Positions 39,314 to 52,777 of a stretch of 64,000 nucleotides of DNA are shown here, piece by piece. This stretch comes from Phallusia mammillata. Lineage: Eukaryota; Chordata; Ascidiacea; Phlebobranchia; Ascidiidae. A program made the translations under genes and the position numbers. A model generated the notes under the pieces. The model was not told the origin of the DNA. It did no database searches and saw only the letters and a program-made list of their open reading frames with translations. The stretch covers positions 222,528 through 286,527 of the forward strand of contig QLIY01000043.1 in the NCBI GenBank assembly GCA_003260075.1. The letters are read 5' to 3'. Position 1 is the stretch's first letter. The number at the start of each line of letters is the position of its first letter.

Positions 39314-42300
39314 TATATCTGGTCTTTTTACCATATAGCTTAAGCCAAAATAATTTTAGGGGTTTGGTTTTTTTTCAAAAACAGCCGACAGAACTAATTT
39401 TTCCGAAAACCTTTTTACGTGTCAAGTATTACCAATGCCACCACACAAATTCTGCTTTCGAAAAATCAAGTTTTAGTATTGACTTCAACGGCGCTCGACT
39501 TATTTCAAAATGACGTAATGTAGGTTCAACTGACGTTACTGACAATCGGTGGAGCTGAAAAGGGGCCTGATTTCTTTTCACGGCTATCTAACCCCATAGT
39601 TCTTTCACAAAAGCCCGAGTTAAATCACTAAAAAAGGCAAAACAACTGATCATCGGAGTTCCGTTCCAAAGTACCAAAGGGTGATGTAATGTATAAAATG
39701 GCACTGGTTGTAACTTTACACCAAGCGGACGACTTTTAATCGTGGGATTTTCGTGGGATAAACAAATTAACAAACAATTGCTGCGTTAACGTACTATTGT
39801 AGCTCGTATAGGAATTTTATTCACGTCGTTTTCGGCAACTATTTTGAGGATTACCCGTGATACCAGTAAAGTACACTAGAGCCTTTTAATAATTTGTTGG
39901 TTAAGTTTGCTCTATATTATAATTCGAACGTATATGTTTCTCACCCACAATGGACCAATATCCTCGATCTAATTATAAAATAAACAAAAATACAGCATAA
40001 ACATTTTTAACCAAATTTTGAACACCCCAGTGTTCTAATCTCTACTTCTTATTGACTTGACACCTACGGATCGTTATACCATGACCGCATATTTACAACC
40101 AAAACACGTGGACATATCTTGAGCAATACCTAATTTGTTACGCATGGTTAAAAGTGTTTTGCTCAACGATTTCGCGAAATAGAATTCCTACTCCAATAGC
40201 TGCGTTAAAACCGTGTTTATTGTTCAAACACCGAATGTGGCACAAATCACCGATCAACAAACCGTAAAAAACATCTCAAAGGGGAATTTCCGCACTTGTT
40301 TACCATTAGACCTTTGATTTCGAAGGAGTTTATGACCTGTGTCGGTTAACTAATAATTTCGTGACAACCAATATAACCTGTCCCATTTAGGATGACCTAA
40401 TTGTGTAAATTCTTCACAAAAAAAGTTTTCTTGGCTCACGAACGGGGCCAAGTCGGTTTTGACTTGTGACATCACCGTTACCATATCATAAATGACGTCA
40501 TTTTTTATATCTTGTAATACTTGATATACTATACTTGATACACAACAATCAAAAAAGAGATTTTGCATACGTTTTAATTGTGTAACAAATCAACACAGTT
40601 TTGAAGTAAATGTACAGAGAACAGAGGTACAACTAGGTATTTATATTGAAAACACCATAAATTTCGTTTATCTCAGAAGGTCATGGCGCTTCTAGATTCT
40701 ACAGACAGCATCCAGAAATCCCCTGGCGCCCATTTTACACATACCAGTACATCTAGATTAATATTTAATAGCCTCGGAAGCGTTTTATTTTGTAGACATT
40801 TATGTTATCGACCACTGAAGCAATGAGAAAATCACCATTTAAATGTCAACGCACATTTCTCAGACTTGTATTTCACATGATTTCAACACCAGAAATTTTG
40901 GTCAACCTTGGTGAGTCACCACATTGGCTTGTCAGCCCAGTGGGAAGAGCCGGAACGGTTATGCGATCACCTGTTTAGCGTTGTTTTGTCCGGTTTAAAG
41001 CGGCGCGCTAGACATTCCGTCTGCTTTCGATCGGTCATGGTAAAACGAAAGGGTTCTGGGCGTCGTGCTTTAACATACCACCCTATTTTCATTTTTGAAT
41101 AATTGACTAAATTTCACATGGTATTTCATTTGGAATAAAAACGTCTAGCCTGGTATCTACGCTTGTACCATGGACCTTTTTGGCATGTTATTTTGTCATA
41201 GTCTGGGGAAATAAATCAATGGAGCCTATATAACTTCCTAGGACCTAGACAAACAATACAAACTAAGGGCCTTTTTAGCAATGTAACTTTATCCGTTTTT
41301 TGGTATCTTTTTTTACTTTTTTAGTACGTTTCAGATCGCAAATCTAGTACTACCCTTGTTCATGGGGCAAGTTTATTTCTGCTATATAATACATTTTATT
41401 ACGTCCAAGAGAGTATCAAAATACGAAGTTTATACCTTAATTGGTCTGATAACTGCATTTCTCTTGTGTAGTATAGCGTTACAATCGTTAAAAATACGTA
41501 ATTTTTAGTCTGCAAATCACCTACTAAAACTGTGATGAATAAATAAAAATCTATGAGACATAGAACGTTTCTACCCCATTTTGAATTCATCTAAACAGAA
41601 CGAATGTAAGAAGAAACATTAGTTCAAAGTAATTCGTAATTTTTTGCGTTCTGTCAAGCGAAAAGTGGGGGTAGGCGTTACCACGTACGCAATTCAATGA
41701 GTGTATTCAAAGCTAATCTTGCGTAACGTGCTGTGATCGGTCGCGTGTCGACTTGGTAAATCAGAACCTCTATTCTCAGGAATGTGATTGCAACATAACG
41801 AACGTTACGAACCAGTAACTCATATATTGAAGTTTATAAATGCAAAAAAGTGTCGAAATATACTGACCGGCGTTTTGCATGGGGGCTTGAGTTGGTATTT
41901 ACTATTTACCAATAGAAAAACGCCCAATATTGCTGTTAAAAACTTAATTTTATCTTGTCCCAATATCTTGGCCACCTAGTCCATTTTGTGCTATTAATAT
42001 TTAGCTCGAACGTTTTTTGTAAAAGGTTTATGTTAAAACGCCGAATTCTGTTTGAATAAGGAACTGTCGATGCCACTTAGGCGGAATATAGATTATATGC
42101 CAATTGAAAAATGAAACCAAAACTTTGAAAACAGGAAATGAAAAAACTTATTTACGGAAGTTGTTTAATCTGAGGCTCTTATCCCGATACCACAAAAAAA
42201 CTTGTAACAACTTTAACCCAAACCAACCAAAAAATAGACTACCCAATAAAAAAGTTCTATGCCGGTTCATAGGTTACCGATGGCAATTATTTCTTAATTT

Positions 42301-43070
42301 CAATCTTTTAACTATATTTACCATTCAAACATTCATCTTGCTCGTATTGATTTTCGTTGAAGGCGCTGGGAGAAATTTTCTTTTGTCAGGATGGGTAATT
42401 ATCATGCTATACTCAAAAATTATATACAACGTTTATATGAACCCAACCTAAAAGAAACAATGATGCCGTATGATATGTAGTTTGTCACGAAAAAAACGGA
42501 ACCTGGTTATTTCTATATCCCAATGACTCCGAATTTAAGATTGTATTCTTATTTAAAACAGCTATTTCAAGAGATTCCTTGGCAAACTTTTGACATGTGT
42601 AAAAAGTATGTCGACATTTTAAAACACAATTTTCAAATCAACCAATAATAATTAATTAAACAGAAACCAAAATAAAAGAATCCAGCTGTATATAACAAAA
42701 ACGCATTACCCAGCAGATGTGACCAAATAGGCTGCACCTGCCGTATCCCAACAGTTAACATTTATTTGTCACATGCACAAACACAGACCAACCGGCCGCT
42801 GTGCGTTCAGCTGTGACGGTCAGTGCGCAGTCACGTGTCCATGACGTCACGGCGGTTGTGTTTCGGGGCCGACACAATTGAATTTGAGTGGAACAATGGT
42901 CGAGACCAACTCGGAGATATTATTGTCCCCATTCTATGCTTGATGTTGTTAACGTGCCAGGGAACAATACGGAAGGATAACAGGATTACGCTGTGTGCGT
43001 GTGTCCTTATTGTGTTCGATATACCACAATGGTATTGTTTATTAACTAAACTTTAAAAGATTGTCATAAC
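39314..43070. other. Intergenic, no supported gene
   Basis: CRE palindromes lie at 40493-40500 and 42842-42849. The 115-codon frame 42104-42451 is A- and T-rich, starts without a good ATG and shows no domain beyond a chance hydrophobic stretch, so it is not called. The 72-codon frame at 40350-40568 (-) is likewise unsupported. Confidence 0.4.
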
Positions 43071-43260
43071 AAGGTCAGAATTTGAAGGCGGGGCGGTTTA
43101 CATTAAATGTTGGACCCAATTCCTAAATTCCATATTCGTGTAATTTTCCGTTACTTTTTCGATGGATAAAACGCAATGTTGTTAAGGTCAGCATTTTTGG
43201 GGCCGGGCGTCTTGAATGTAAGTGTTGGAACCACTTCCGAAATTGTATATTCGTATGTTC
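43071..43260 (+). repeat. Diverged tandem repeat, period about 112 bp
   Basis: 43071-43150 and 43183-43260 share aaggtcag, gttgga-cc and atattcgtgt/tatattcgta words in register. The copies are much more diverged than the C10/G10 pairs and have no homopolymer between them, so this is an ordinary old duplication. Confidence 0.65.
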
Positions 43261-43723
43261 TTAATTAAGTTGTTTCAATGTTTTCCAAGTTTTATGGAAA
43301 CACGATTTTTTTAATCATTAGTTAAATTTATATTATTTTCCTGACATTTCTGATGCATTGCAGTTATGAAACACACAAATATAAAATGTGCTATACATTG
43401 CGGTTATGGTTTAAATAGGGAAAATAGTTTTAGTTGTTCATATCTTACACCATGCGTATCGTTAAATTTCCTGCAGTGTTTTATTGTATTTCCGTAAACT
43501 GATTTTCAGGAGAAAGTTTTTTAGGTCTATAACACAAACAAAAAACTTTGGCAACAACCAATATGAAAAGGTGGTTTGATGACACAAACTACTTCACGAG
43601 GTCTTAGCAAACTGGACAATAGGGCAAGAGAATGGTCTCCAGTCGCGGAAATCAACAATTCAGAATCCACACACACATCCGATGTTTGTCAAATGAATAC
43701 GAATGTTCAATAGAACCTTGATA

Positions 43724-43970
43724 AATCATCAACTAAAACGCCCAACTAACAAAGCACGACTATAATACTCTTAAATATGCCAAAATTTGATGGGAGAAAC
43801 GAAAGTCCAGCGTTCTTTTTCACCGCCCTGAAATTTTCAAGGGGGGGGGGGTTAATCATCAACTAAAACGCCCAACTAACAAAGCACGGCTATAATACTC
43901 TTAAATATGCCAAAATTTGATAGGAGAAACGAAAGTCCAGCGTTCTTTTTCACCGCCCTGAAATTTTCAA
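43724..43970. repeat. Tandem duplication with poly-G junction (no. 17)
   Basis: Copies at 43724-43840 and 43854-43970 are separated by an 11-base G run (43841-43851). Two substitutions are clear (gcacgac/gcacggc, gatggga/gatagga). It is the first junction written as G rather than C when reading the window from left to right. Confidence 0.92.
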
Positions 43971-44986
43971 AGCAAGCAAACTTGGACACCACTAAACAAA
44001 TCCGTTTGTCAAACCGACGCCACACAAAAGATACTCGTGCCGAAGTAATAACAGCTCTGTACACGGTCCATCACATAACTAAAATTCCTTAACGCCGCCA
44101 TCCTTTGTTTATGTGGCCCACCTTTGCCACTTGTAAGCACACAAGAAAATTTATATCCGGCGACGCTTTGCTAAACGTGCGCTCGAAAATCCAATGGTCA
44201 AGCCTAAGTACCGAGGCCATTTGAAGGCTTTAATGTACACAGACGTTGGATGATCCTAGGCTTAACCGAACGACGTTAAGGCTAACATGGAGCATAATTT
44301 GTTGCTGTGTTTAGATTCTGGTTAGACTTTGTAGGTCAGGTATAGTTTTTGTGTGCGAAGATTTGAATAACGATTTTATAGTATTTTGCGGGATCAACTT
44401 TAAGTGCAAGTAATTGGTTTGCGCCGTTTGAAAACGGTCATCGCGTGGGTGGTCACTGGTCAGCAATGATAGATGACTGTTATGAACGAACGCTGTGCAC
44501 ATAAACGTAAAATTTGATAACTACGGGCATTCCAGTTTTGCATGATGTGAAATGTATCTGTAGAGTTAAGTTAAAGAATAAAAGTTTGATTTAAAAATTA
44601 AAAGCTGAATTGTAAAATGCAATGCTGACATTCGTACTACATCAAAAACAGCGTTTTAGCACCATCATGCGGCAGATAAAACATGACTTTTTGTGCAGAA
44701 AAAATTGTCCCTTTTTTATCCAATATCCAAAGTAGTTTTATGGCTGTTTTGAAGTTTCATAACCAAGATTTTATACCCTTTCAAGCAAATGATAAAACAC
44801 CTTTCTCTGCAACACACACTAATTGTCACCAAAAAATAATGTCATACAACCTGAAAATAAGTTGGTTAAAATGAAAATTTTACGTATAGCGAAAAACCGT
44901 TCAGTCAACTTCCACTAGAATTTTTACCTAATAACATCTTTGTTAATTGCTAAGAAACCGATAAAGCCATGTACAAAACGTCTTAC
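43971..44986. other. 3' side of the minus-strand membrane-protein gene
   Basis: Should contain the last exon of the gene at 44987-48186. Two acceptors fit the required phase: one at about 44855 (acttattttcag) giving a short LYDIIFW tail, and one near 44815 (gtgttgcag) giving a tail of roughly 30 residues. I cannot choose between them, and further exons are possible. Confidence 0.35.
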
Positions 44987-47900
44987 CGTTTCGACAAGAA
45001 TCCCCTTTTCATTGCACCACTCCTGTTACATCGCCTTGGCCCAATGAGAATCGCATATAGAAAAGGAATAATGCACATTGCAATGCATATTGTGTACAAG
45101 CAGTGGAAACTATGCCATTCCAATGACACCGCAATCCATTTTAGCAAAGTCACGGTAATGACTGTTGGACGAACCACACAGGCCAGCCACGACTCGAGAG
45201 GGACCTGTAGCGACATCGCGTGGTTAGTTGCGGAAATTTTACCAGAAATGTTAGCCTATACACTCATGGAAACTTTCAAACATAACTGACGATGGTAAAC
45301 GCAATTTTGTCACATAATATGAAAAAGTCTATACATACTAAAAGTTGGAGATACAGAATAGTTACAAAACACTGTTAGATGTCCTACGTTAGTTCTTCTT
45401 AACCTTATACTGATCGTGTAGCTACTGACAACATTTTTTATCGCTACGGGGGGGGGGGCTGGAGATACAGAATAGTTACAAAACACTGCTAGATGTCCTA
45501 CGTTAGTTCTTCTCAACCTTATACTGATCGTGTAGCTACTGACAACATTTTTTATCGCTACGTGTCACTTAAACCCTGTTGTAAAGGGTAGAATAAGAGA
45601 TATGCCAATTCTTCTTCACTAGGACAGCATAGTTTTAAAATCAACACGGTTAGCAATTACAAAAGAATGTCGAAGACACGAGTTTTCTTTGCCCAAATCT
45701 GACTTGATTTCGGTATAGAAAGCTACTCGCATACCACCTTTAAATACTCGGCATACCACACGGTTGAGAACCACTACCCTAAGTCATAAAAAACAGTTTT
45801 AACAAAAACAAAACTTACCACTTTGGTTGTGGATGTGTATTTTAAGTGTCTCAACTCCCTCAACGCCAACGCGTATCCATAGCAACTTGACAACGTCACA
45901 ATGATGTAGGTTATTAGCAAGCCAGAAGATGGCCACGTCATCCAACATACATGCGTGTAACTTTCATATTTATCAACTTCCTCCAAATATTTGATCATCA
46001 AAATTCTTTCGTACAATCCCACGGTGGTGCCAGTCTGCTCAGAAATCATTTCAATCTGTTTCTGTAATTCCGATTGTTTTTCTTGTTGTTGGATGTTTCT
46101 GTCTTCTGCATTTGGAATAAACAAAGGCTCCAACAAAAGCAGTGGATCATCTGGATGCTTGTACACCCCAAATGTTGAACTAGGTGGTTGGGTCGAGTTT
46201 TCAGGTGTCTCGTATGTTAGTGTAGTTTGTGATGTATTGTATGTTATATAAGTGCGGTCGAAGGGAGTGTAGGCTACGAATACATCGTTTCCAGAGGTTG
46301 AAGTCAACTCGTACGCTGAAGAAATTAGTGTAACAGCCATGGGTGCAATCAGCGCTGGAACATAAAAATTATAATAAATCTAAACCGAATCCGACTTACA
46401 AAGACAATTTGAGGCATGATAATCTTAAATTGGTGGGATTCAGATTGACAGAGAACATTGATATAGCTATAGGAGTAAAGGTTCAACAATATATATGACA
46501 AATACACTGTCGCTGCAATCTTGAAATTATACCTATTGGCAACATATTTCGTCGCGGTTTAAAAATAGTAGGCTATTATTTATGGCTTGAATTCCGAAAT
46601 TTGTCTAAATTTATAAAATATTTAATATCGATTGTAGGAGAAACTAAAGATTTTTCTAAAAATTGGTTAATTTCAGTTTTAAAACGATTTGCATTCTTAC
46701 TTACCAATTCCATTTACAAGCAACACAAGCTTGGACAACTTTGAGATGCTTCGGCATAATTGCTGGTTGCTTATGCTTTCGGCAATGATGCTCTGAACTT
46801 CGAATATCATCAGTGCCTTAAAATAAAGGGTTAGCTTTCGAGTGAATAACTGTAGCAAGAACAAAGCGAAGCGCTTCAAGACCAAAGTATGTGTAATTTT
46901 GCCGCTGCAGGCCACATATTTCATAAACAACCAGAACATCATTTTCAAATAAAACGTACTTTAAAATAACGAAGTGTATACACTTTGTGAATACATTCAC
47001 CATTGCTAATTGCTAAGGGACACACATCTCACAGGTAAGTTTGCTTTGCCAAACAAACCCAAAACTTTGCCAAACAAATCCATAAACTTTATTCACTTCC
47101 ATCTATATCTAATACAGTCTGCCCAATTCTATTAAACTTAGCACCTTACAATAACGCTTCGCCACCAAAGTCATTACCGCTTTCCTTAACTAGCTCAATC
47201 TTATTGGAACAAACAATATAAAATGCCACTGTTACAAAACAGTCATGAGAACCCAGCTTGTTGCATAAGCAGCACTGAACGCAAGTAAAAGCCTGTTAAC
47301 AAAATCCCTAATGATTAGTTGCAACAGGACATTCCAGGGCAATCGACGCCATCCACCAATTGATCAACCTTTAGGGGAAGCAGCCCAAAGCAAAGGTTTC
47401 GCAAGTCAAAATACGCAATAGGCCTACAGTATATTTAAACTTGAAAACAGAATCTCCAAGCTGGTTGCTTGGTGGATGAAGACTATAATGAACCTTATGC
47501 TTCTTGACTCAATTTTTTTAAATCATAAGTCAGTATACGTGCAGAAAGCAATTACACGCAATGGCGCGATTTAGAGCTAACTAAATGGTACATCAGTAAC
47601 AAACAAACTGTCGTGTACCTGCAATATGGTTCTGACCAACGGTTGATACATGGCATTGCGTTGTAAGCACGTGATTTTCAGTGTTGCCAAGGTAACGGTT
47701 GACGTCACAAAGGAAAGACACATTGCGTAGTGTGTAATTCGAAGCCAACTGGCACTTCTACGTACCTACAACGAAAAATCATTGTTCGAAATTTGTTTAT
47801 TCGATAACTTTAACAAAGTTACAAATACATTTAAAGTATTTGTTTTCGTTTTATGTAAGTTGTTAAAAGCACAATAAAAGTGTTAGTCTAAAAGCAAAAA

Positions 47901-48186
47901 GGATAAACGTGTGAAAGCAAATGTTTAATTTAACCCTGGAAAAATTATATTACAGCGGGTTTTATACTGAATCAAGCTTGTCTCTGAAGATTTTCTGGGT
48001 GGCAAAGGTTAAGCTATAGCCTATCCGTTAGATTTGCACAACAGTACTTATAAAGTTTACCTGACGAAGCCCAAATCTTGGCGATTTCCTCCTAAACCAT
48101 ACTATCGACTCTGCAGCCAAAAGCGCAGTAGATCCAAAAGCACAAGCGTAGAACCAGATTGGTGCTGTTACGCTCGAGTTTTCCAT
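44987..48186 (-). CDS. Unrecognised multi-pass membrane protein (four exons, 3' end unresolved)
   Basis: Minus-strand exons 48061-48186 (start ATG at 48186), 46705-46816, 45819-46354 and 44987-45204 join with matching phases and GT-AG borders, giving about 331 residues before an unresolved terminal exon. Five hydrophobic segments can be seen: one near residues 9-30, one spanning the second and third exons (LVLLVNGIALIAPMAVTLIS), one late in the third exon (SGLLITYIIVTLSSCYGYAL) and two in the fourth. Between the second and third lies a hydrophilic loop of about 130 residues with NTS and NST glycosylation sites and a short glutamine/glutamate-rich helix, probably extracellular. The end of the fourth exon is basic (RRCNRSGAMKRG). 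No family motif is recognisable; a lineage-specific membrane protein is likely. An extra small exon in the 1.2-kb first intron is not excluded. The start codon directly follows an AG, compatible with trans-splicing. Confidence 0.75.
45346..45563. repeat. Tandem duplication with G10 junction (no. 18), in an intron
   Basis: Copies at 45346-45448 and 45460-45563 flank G10 (45449-45458). Differences are actgtta/actgcta and cttaacc/ctcaacc. It lies in the last recognised intron of the minus-strand membrane-protein gene and does not affect coding sequence. Confidence 0.92.
45727..45776. mobile_element. Right-end remnant of a hAT-type MITE
   Basis: The sequence ggcataccacacggttgagaaccacta has the subterminal and terminal form of the hAT MITEs in this window, but no matching left tip is found, so it is a truncated copy. 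It sits about 40 bases past the donor of the 45819-46354 exon. Confidence 0.55.
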
Positions 48187-51100
48187 CTTAACGTATAAGT
48201 TTGAAAAGTAAAACGGCTAAGGTGTGGAATCCAGTGTCTCAAGTGCTTGCTTTGGTATTTTTTCATCTATTATTTACAAGATTTGTCTACTGTTGTGGGT
48301 CCTGAGAAAGAAAAAAAGCCATGTGTAAGACAGGTGACCACTGTTCCTTAAAAACGTGCAATAAGATGCCTTAATAGTAAAATTATTCTTAGATAGCATT
48401 TTTGTCTTAAACATTTTCGAAAACTAAATCATGTTACCAAAAAAGTCATACTTCATGAAATTTAAATTGGTCAGTTAGTTTTGATTATCTAATGCCTTTT
48501 GTTCTACAATGCACAAAACAATATTTTGAAATCTACCAATTTAAAATATAGCAAAAATAAATAACATGTGAACCTCACATTTTTTACCCTACAAATCAAC
48601 GCACACTTTTTGTGTAAACACTTGCCTTTCCCTAATTTGCTCTTTATTTTATGCGAGTGCTAGCCTTTGCCAAGCACTTTGCTATTTAAAACACAACGAA
48701 CATTCCACACAAAACAGTCAACCGCATTCACACGTACCAAATCATTCCCTAAGGATAGTCCGATGCCAAACGTTTATCTGCCAACAATACCCGATTTTTC
48801 GTTTTCAAATATCAACCCACTTTCGCTGTAGAACTAAAATCAATAAATCTTGATAACGACCTTACATTTTTTTATGTCTTCTGTTCGATACTATAGCACT
48901 ATGTTAGGTGTAATATTATAACATACAAACACACTGATAGCAAGTATGAAATAGTCTCAGCTGAAAACTGGCGTTGAACGACTTTTTGATAAAAATAGAC
49001 AAAATACCAGCAATTACATTAACTTGCTTGTGGGTGTAAATCAACTTGTTTACAAATAATGTCCTGTCCTTAAAAATCAACTGATAAAACAAGACAATCA
49101 TAAAACAACAGCTACATTGTCTGCTATCAGTACACCTAGAAGACATCGAAAGCTGCTAAAATAAAAATAATGCATCTTGTTCATAATGCAACAGTCCAGA
49201 ACGGCTGAAATGAACCACATATATTGTGACGTCACAGCTGATCGGTTTCAGTTTTTCACACGCATTCGCACTTTGAACATTTTTTGGAAAATTTGGATAT
49301 TAGAAACAACTATGGATTTTTCTTTTTACAGAACAGCTCTAAGCCTGTGTTGAAATGCAACATACACAAGCGCCAACGGCAATTAGATTCTTACCTCTGT
49401 ATAAATTATGGATGAAAGCATGCTTGTGATTTTAAGTGAAAGTTTGCTATCTTTGAACAAAAACCTGTACGGGGTTAGGTATAATATAATTAAGAGGTTC
49501 TGTTTCTGCAACTTTGAAAACTGAAACGGTTTCAGTGCAGACGTTTGAAACTTCTGCGAACATTTCATTGTTTTTTCTTGAATCTTTCCTAACAACAAGC
49601 AACTTAGTTAAGTTAGGCTAGTAAGTTATTACAATCTTTCTGGGTCTATTGAAAAACTACAAAGGTAAGCCTAAACTCCTAATGCCCTCAAATTGGCAAG
49701 AAATAAAATGCTTGGTACTTGAAATTCTCCATTTTCCTATTCTTAGACAAAACCTATCCAGTCCAACTGACAACGTATCAGGCTGGTCAAAGCTTGGGGA
49801 TTTAATCCCAGGAAATATGATCCATGTGACCCTTACGCATTAAATCCGCATTTCGTAATGGATAACCGGGTATTTGTACCATATGTCGCCTGCCGGTCTC
49901 AAGCTGCCTTTGTACACATTTGAAATGGAAGACCTTAGTCTCGAAAAAGCGACAGAAAAGGGAACTGTAGTTAAATGATGAATGTTGCCTGACTAACTTG
50001 ACGTGTTGTAATGGGCCTAAAATTGTTTTATAGCATGCTATTGTCCGCAATGCGTAACAATCTATATATGCTTATATCGTACAAGAAGAAATCAACAAAA
50101 ATGTTAAACTGATCTCATATGTACAAATTTTATTTATTTCAAGGTTTTGCTATGGTTTAAAATCGTGTTTGCACTGACTGTTCTTTTTCATATCTATCCC
50201 TTTTCATGTTTTCAAGTGTGAAATTCAAGTTTTCTTAACGTGGAAATGATTGATAGGCGCTCCTTATCTCTGTGATCTTTTATTTTCGACAAAACATTTT
50301 CAAACTCCTATTTTTACTCTTAAAAGGGATAATGTCTATAATCCAACAGAAGATGCTTTTTAATAATACCTAAAAGCCTGCTACGCGAATGCACTAAATA
50401 CAATAAAACGTGCTTATTGAAGAGGAATACATTAATAAAATCTCGTTCATGATGCTAATATCTGTTATTGAAATAAATATTTCTTCGATGCCAATCACGA
50501 ACGTTTACTTTAATTTAAGCGGCCACTTGCACATTACCAAAAGATAGAAATTACTCATACATACACAGGGTTAGTCCAAACAGCGTGTCAACAAATTTTA
50601 GCTGTGAAATACAGATTGCCTGTCTAATAAACATTTTTCTGCACATAAGTCGTAATGTAGAATTTTGCTGTTTCACGCAAATAATTCTTCGTGACACTGA
50701 CAAAAACTATCTGGTTCTGCAATCTGCAACTATCTACCTAACAAATAACATGCTGTGTTCTTTTACTGCGGGCTTCCTTAGTCGCAAGTGGTTGACGCTA
50801 GAAACTTTGGCTTGAGAAGAATCGATGCATTAAATTACACGCAAAAACTCGATTAGACGGAGTTGCGCACCACTTGCTGTTGTCAGATTATTGTTGACGT
50901 TTTCTCGATGAAGATTGTGTGGGAATTTTGTGTTTCCTAAGCGGCTACGGTTGTCATGCTAGAACACCTTTAAAATTCCACAAACAGATACCAAAAACAG
51001 CATTTAAAACCAGTAGGTACTCCACAGTAATACTTCTGCACAGTAGTAACTTTCTACGCACGAAATACATCCCAAGTCTAGAACTGTGGTGAATGCCTGT

Positions 51101-52514
51101 AACTTAAACATATCGTACACTTACTTAACGCAAAATTAAGATAAACCATTTTGTTACAAAAAACAAAAAAGCAGCAAAGACAAAAGAAAAACATTATGTT
51201 CAACTCCCTGAAAAACACAAACGCCTTTGGATAACAACACCTTCGTCGCTAACTCCATCAAAACAGCAAAAAATGTGAACGTCGTTTTATTTCCCTCCGG
51301 GTTTAATTTGTAGCATTAGTCAGTGGACTCAGCTCTATGGATCGTTTCTAGGAGGGCTGGACAACGCGGAAGCCCTAAATTTGCTTGGGCAAATCACACA
51401 ACGATCGATATCCGCGGTAATGCTGTCCATTCATCTTGTGACCGTTATGACAGACGTTCTGGACGCGACAGGCCAATTTTACGCTTCCGAAGAAGCTTGT
51501 TAATACTGTTTCGATGCAAAAGCAAGGTGATGTTAAAGACTTCAAAAAACATTATTACGTTCATTACCATACCTCTCACATCTTCATTCTAAATACAAAC
51601 GACTAAACATTTTGAGCTAAGGAGCAATTGCTTTAACTAGTAACAATACTTGGGTAAATTTGAGTCAGTCCCTTTGTATTCTGTCTAGCAATAGGGTTTC
51701 AAATTTTGTTAAAAGATACGCCAACAAACCCAAAAAAACAAGCAAAGTGCAAAGAATATTGTTTTGGTAAAACTTTTACAACTAGTTTGGTGATTTCATA
51801 CTGCTAAAATTTATAATTATCAAAAAATAAGTAATTAGAGGTCAAAATATAGCTGTGTAGCGGCCTCTCTCACTACCGTTATCGTGTGCTTTCATACTAC
51901 AGCGAACCGGACAGATTGCCTTCTTTCTCTGACTCTCGTCTTATGCGGCGTATTCGCTCATTGTGTTATTCTATTACGATGTACCTCGAATAAACACCTC
52001 GCTACATTTGGTGACCCCAAGCGTGCAAAAACGTGGATCACATGTACACCAATACACCATGAACTTGATGCAACTACATGTATAGATAAATGAAAATATG
52101 GCACACAACAGAATCACAACAATCAAAGTTAGACATTAGCAGAATATTTTTTTACCAATAATGCCAGCACCCACGTTTACGACCACGAGAAATTCACCAA
52201 AAAATCAGCCAATAGACCGAAAAATCTCATAAAAACCACAAGAAATACAGTGTTCAACAGACCGTAACACGAACAGAGCGCTTGTCATGGCTCACTGCGC
52301 GCGTGCCCAATTGTTGAATGAATGTACGCGCTACGTGACGTCACGGATTATTTCCATTCGTCTTATTGTTCACTAGTCATCACATCTTGTGCTACAGAAC
52401 ACAATAGCACAATGCCTGGCGGTACACAAAGTAGGTTTGGCAAAGCAAGGCCCGAAAATTGTCATATGACCACTACTAGCAAACATAACTGAGTTGACTG
52501 AAAATCAGTGCAGA
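48187..52514. other. Intergenic, no supported gene
   Basis: Presumably holds the promoter or outron of the minus-strand membrane-protein gene near 48.2-48.3 kb. CRE palindromes lie at 49227-49234 and 52336-52343. The frames at 49802-50050 (-), 51323-51592 (+) and 51884-52093 (+) show no motif or splice borders and are left out. Confidence 0.4.
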
Positions 52515-52777
52515 ATTTGTAACTTAAGCTTGGACTTCCTGCTGTGGTTGTGTATAGCTGTATAAGTTCTATTGTTTAGGTTGTGCGACAAAATCAGAGT
52601 TACATTGTGTGGTGTAGAAGTGACACAGTACATGTTCTGCGGGGGGGGGGCATTTGTAACTTAAGCTTGGACTTCCTGCTGTGGTTGTGTGTAGCTGTAT
52701 AAGTTCTATTGTTTAGGTTGTGCGACAAAATTAGCGTTACATTGTGTGGTGTAGCAGTGGCACAGTACATGTTCTGC
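52515..52777. repeat. Tandem duplication with G10 junction (no. 19)
   Basis: Copies at 52515-52640 and 52652-52777 flank G10 (52641-52650). About five substitutions in 126 bases (for example tgtatag/tgtgtag, cagagtt/tagcgtt, agaagtgac/agcagtggc), about 4%. Confidence 0.92.

Noticed and set aside
42104..42451. 115-codon plus-strand open frame with a hydrophobic stretch
   Set aside because: AT-rich composition, no ATG at its start, no family motif and no partner exons; hydrophobic runs are common in T-rich frames.
44969..45289. 106-codon plus-strand open frame
   Set aside because: Antisense to the fourth exon of the membrane-protein gene, which has phase-matched acceptor and donor sites.
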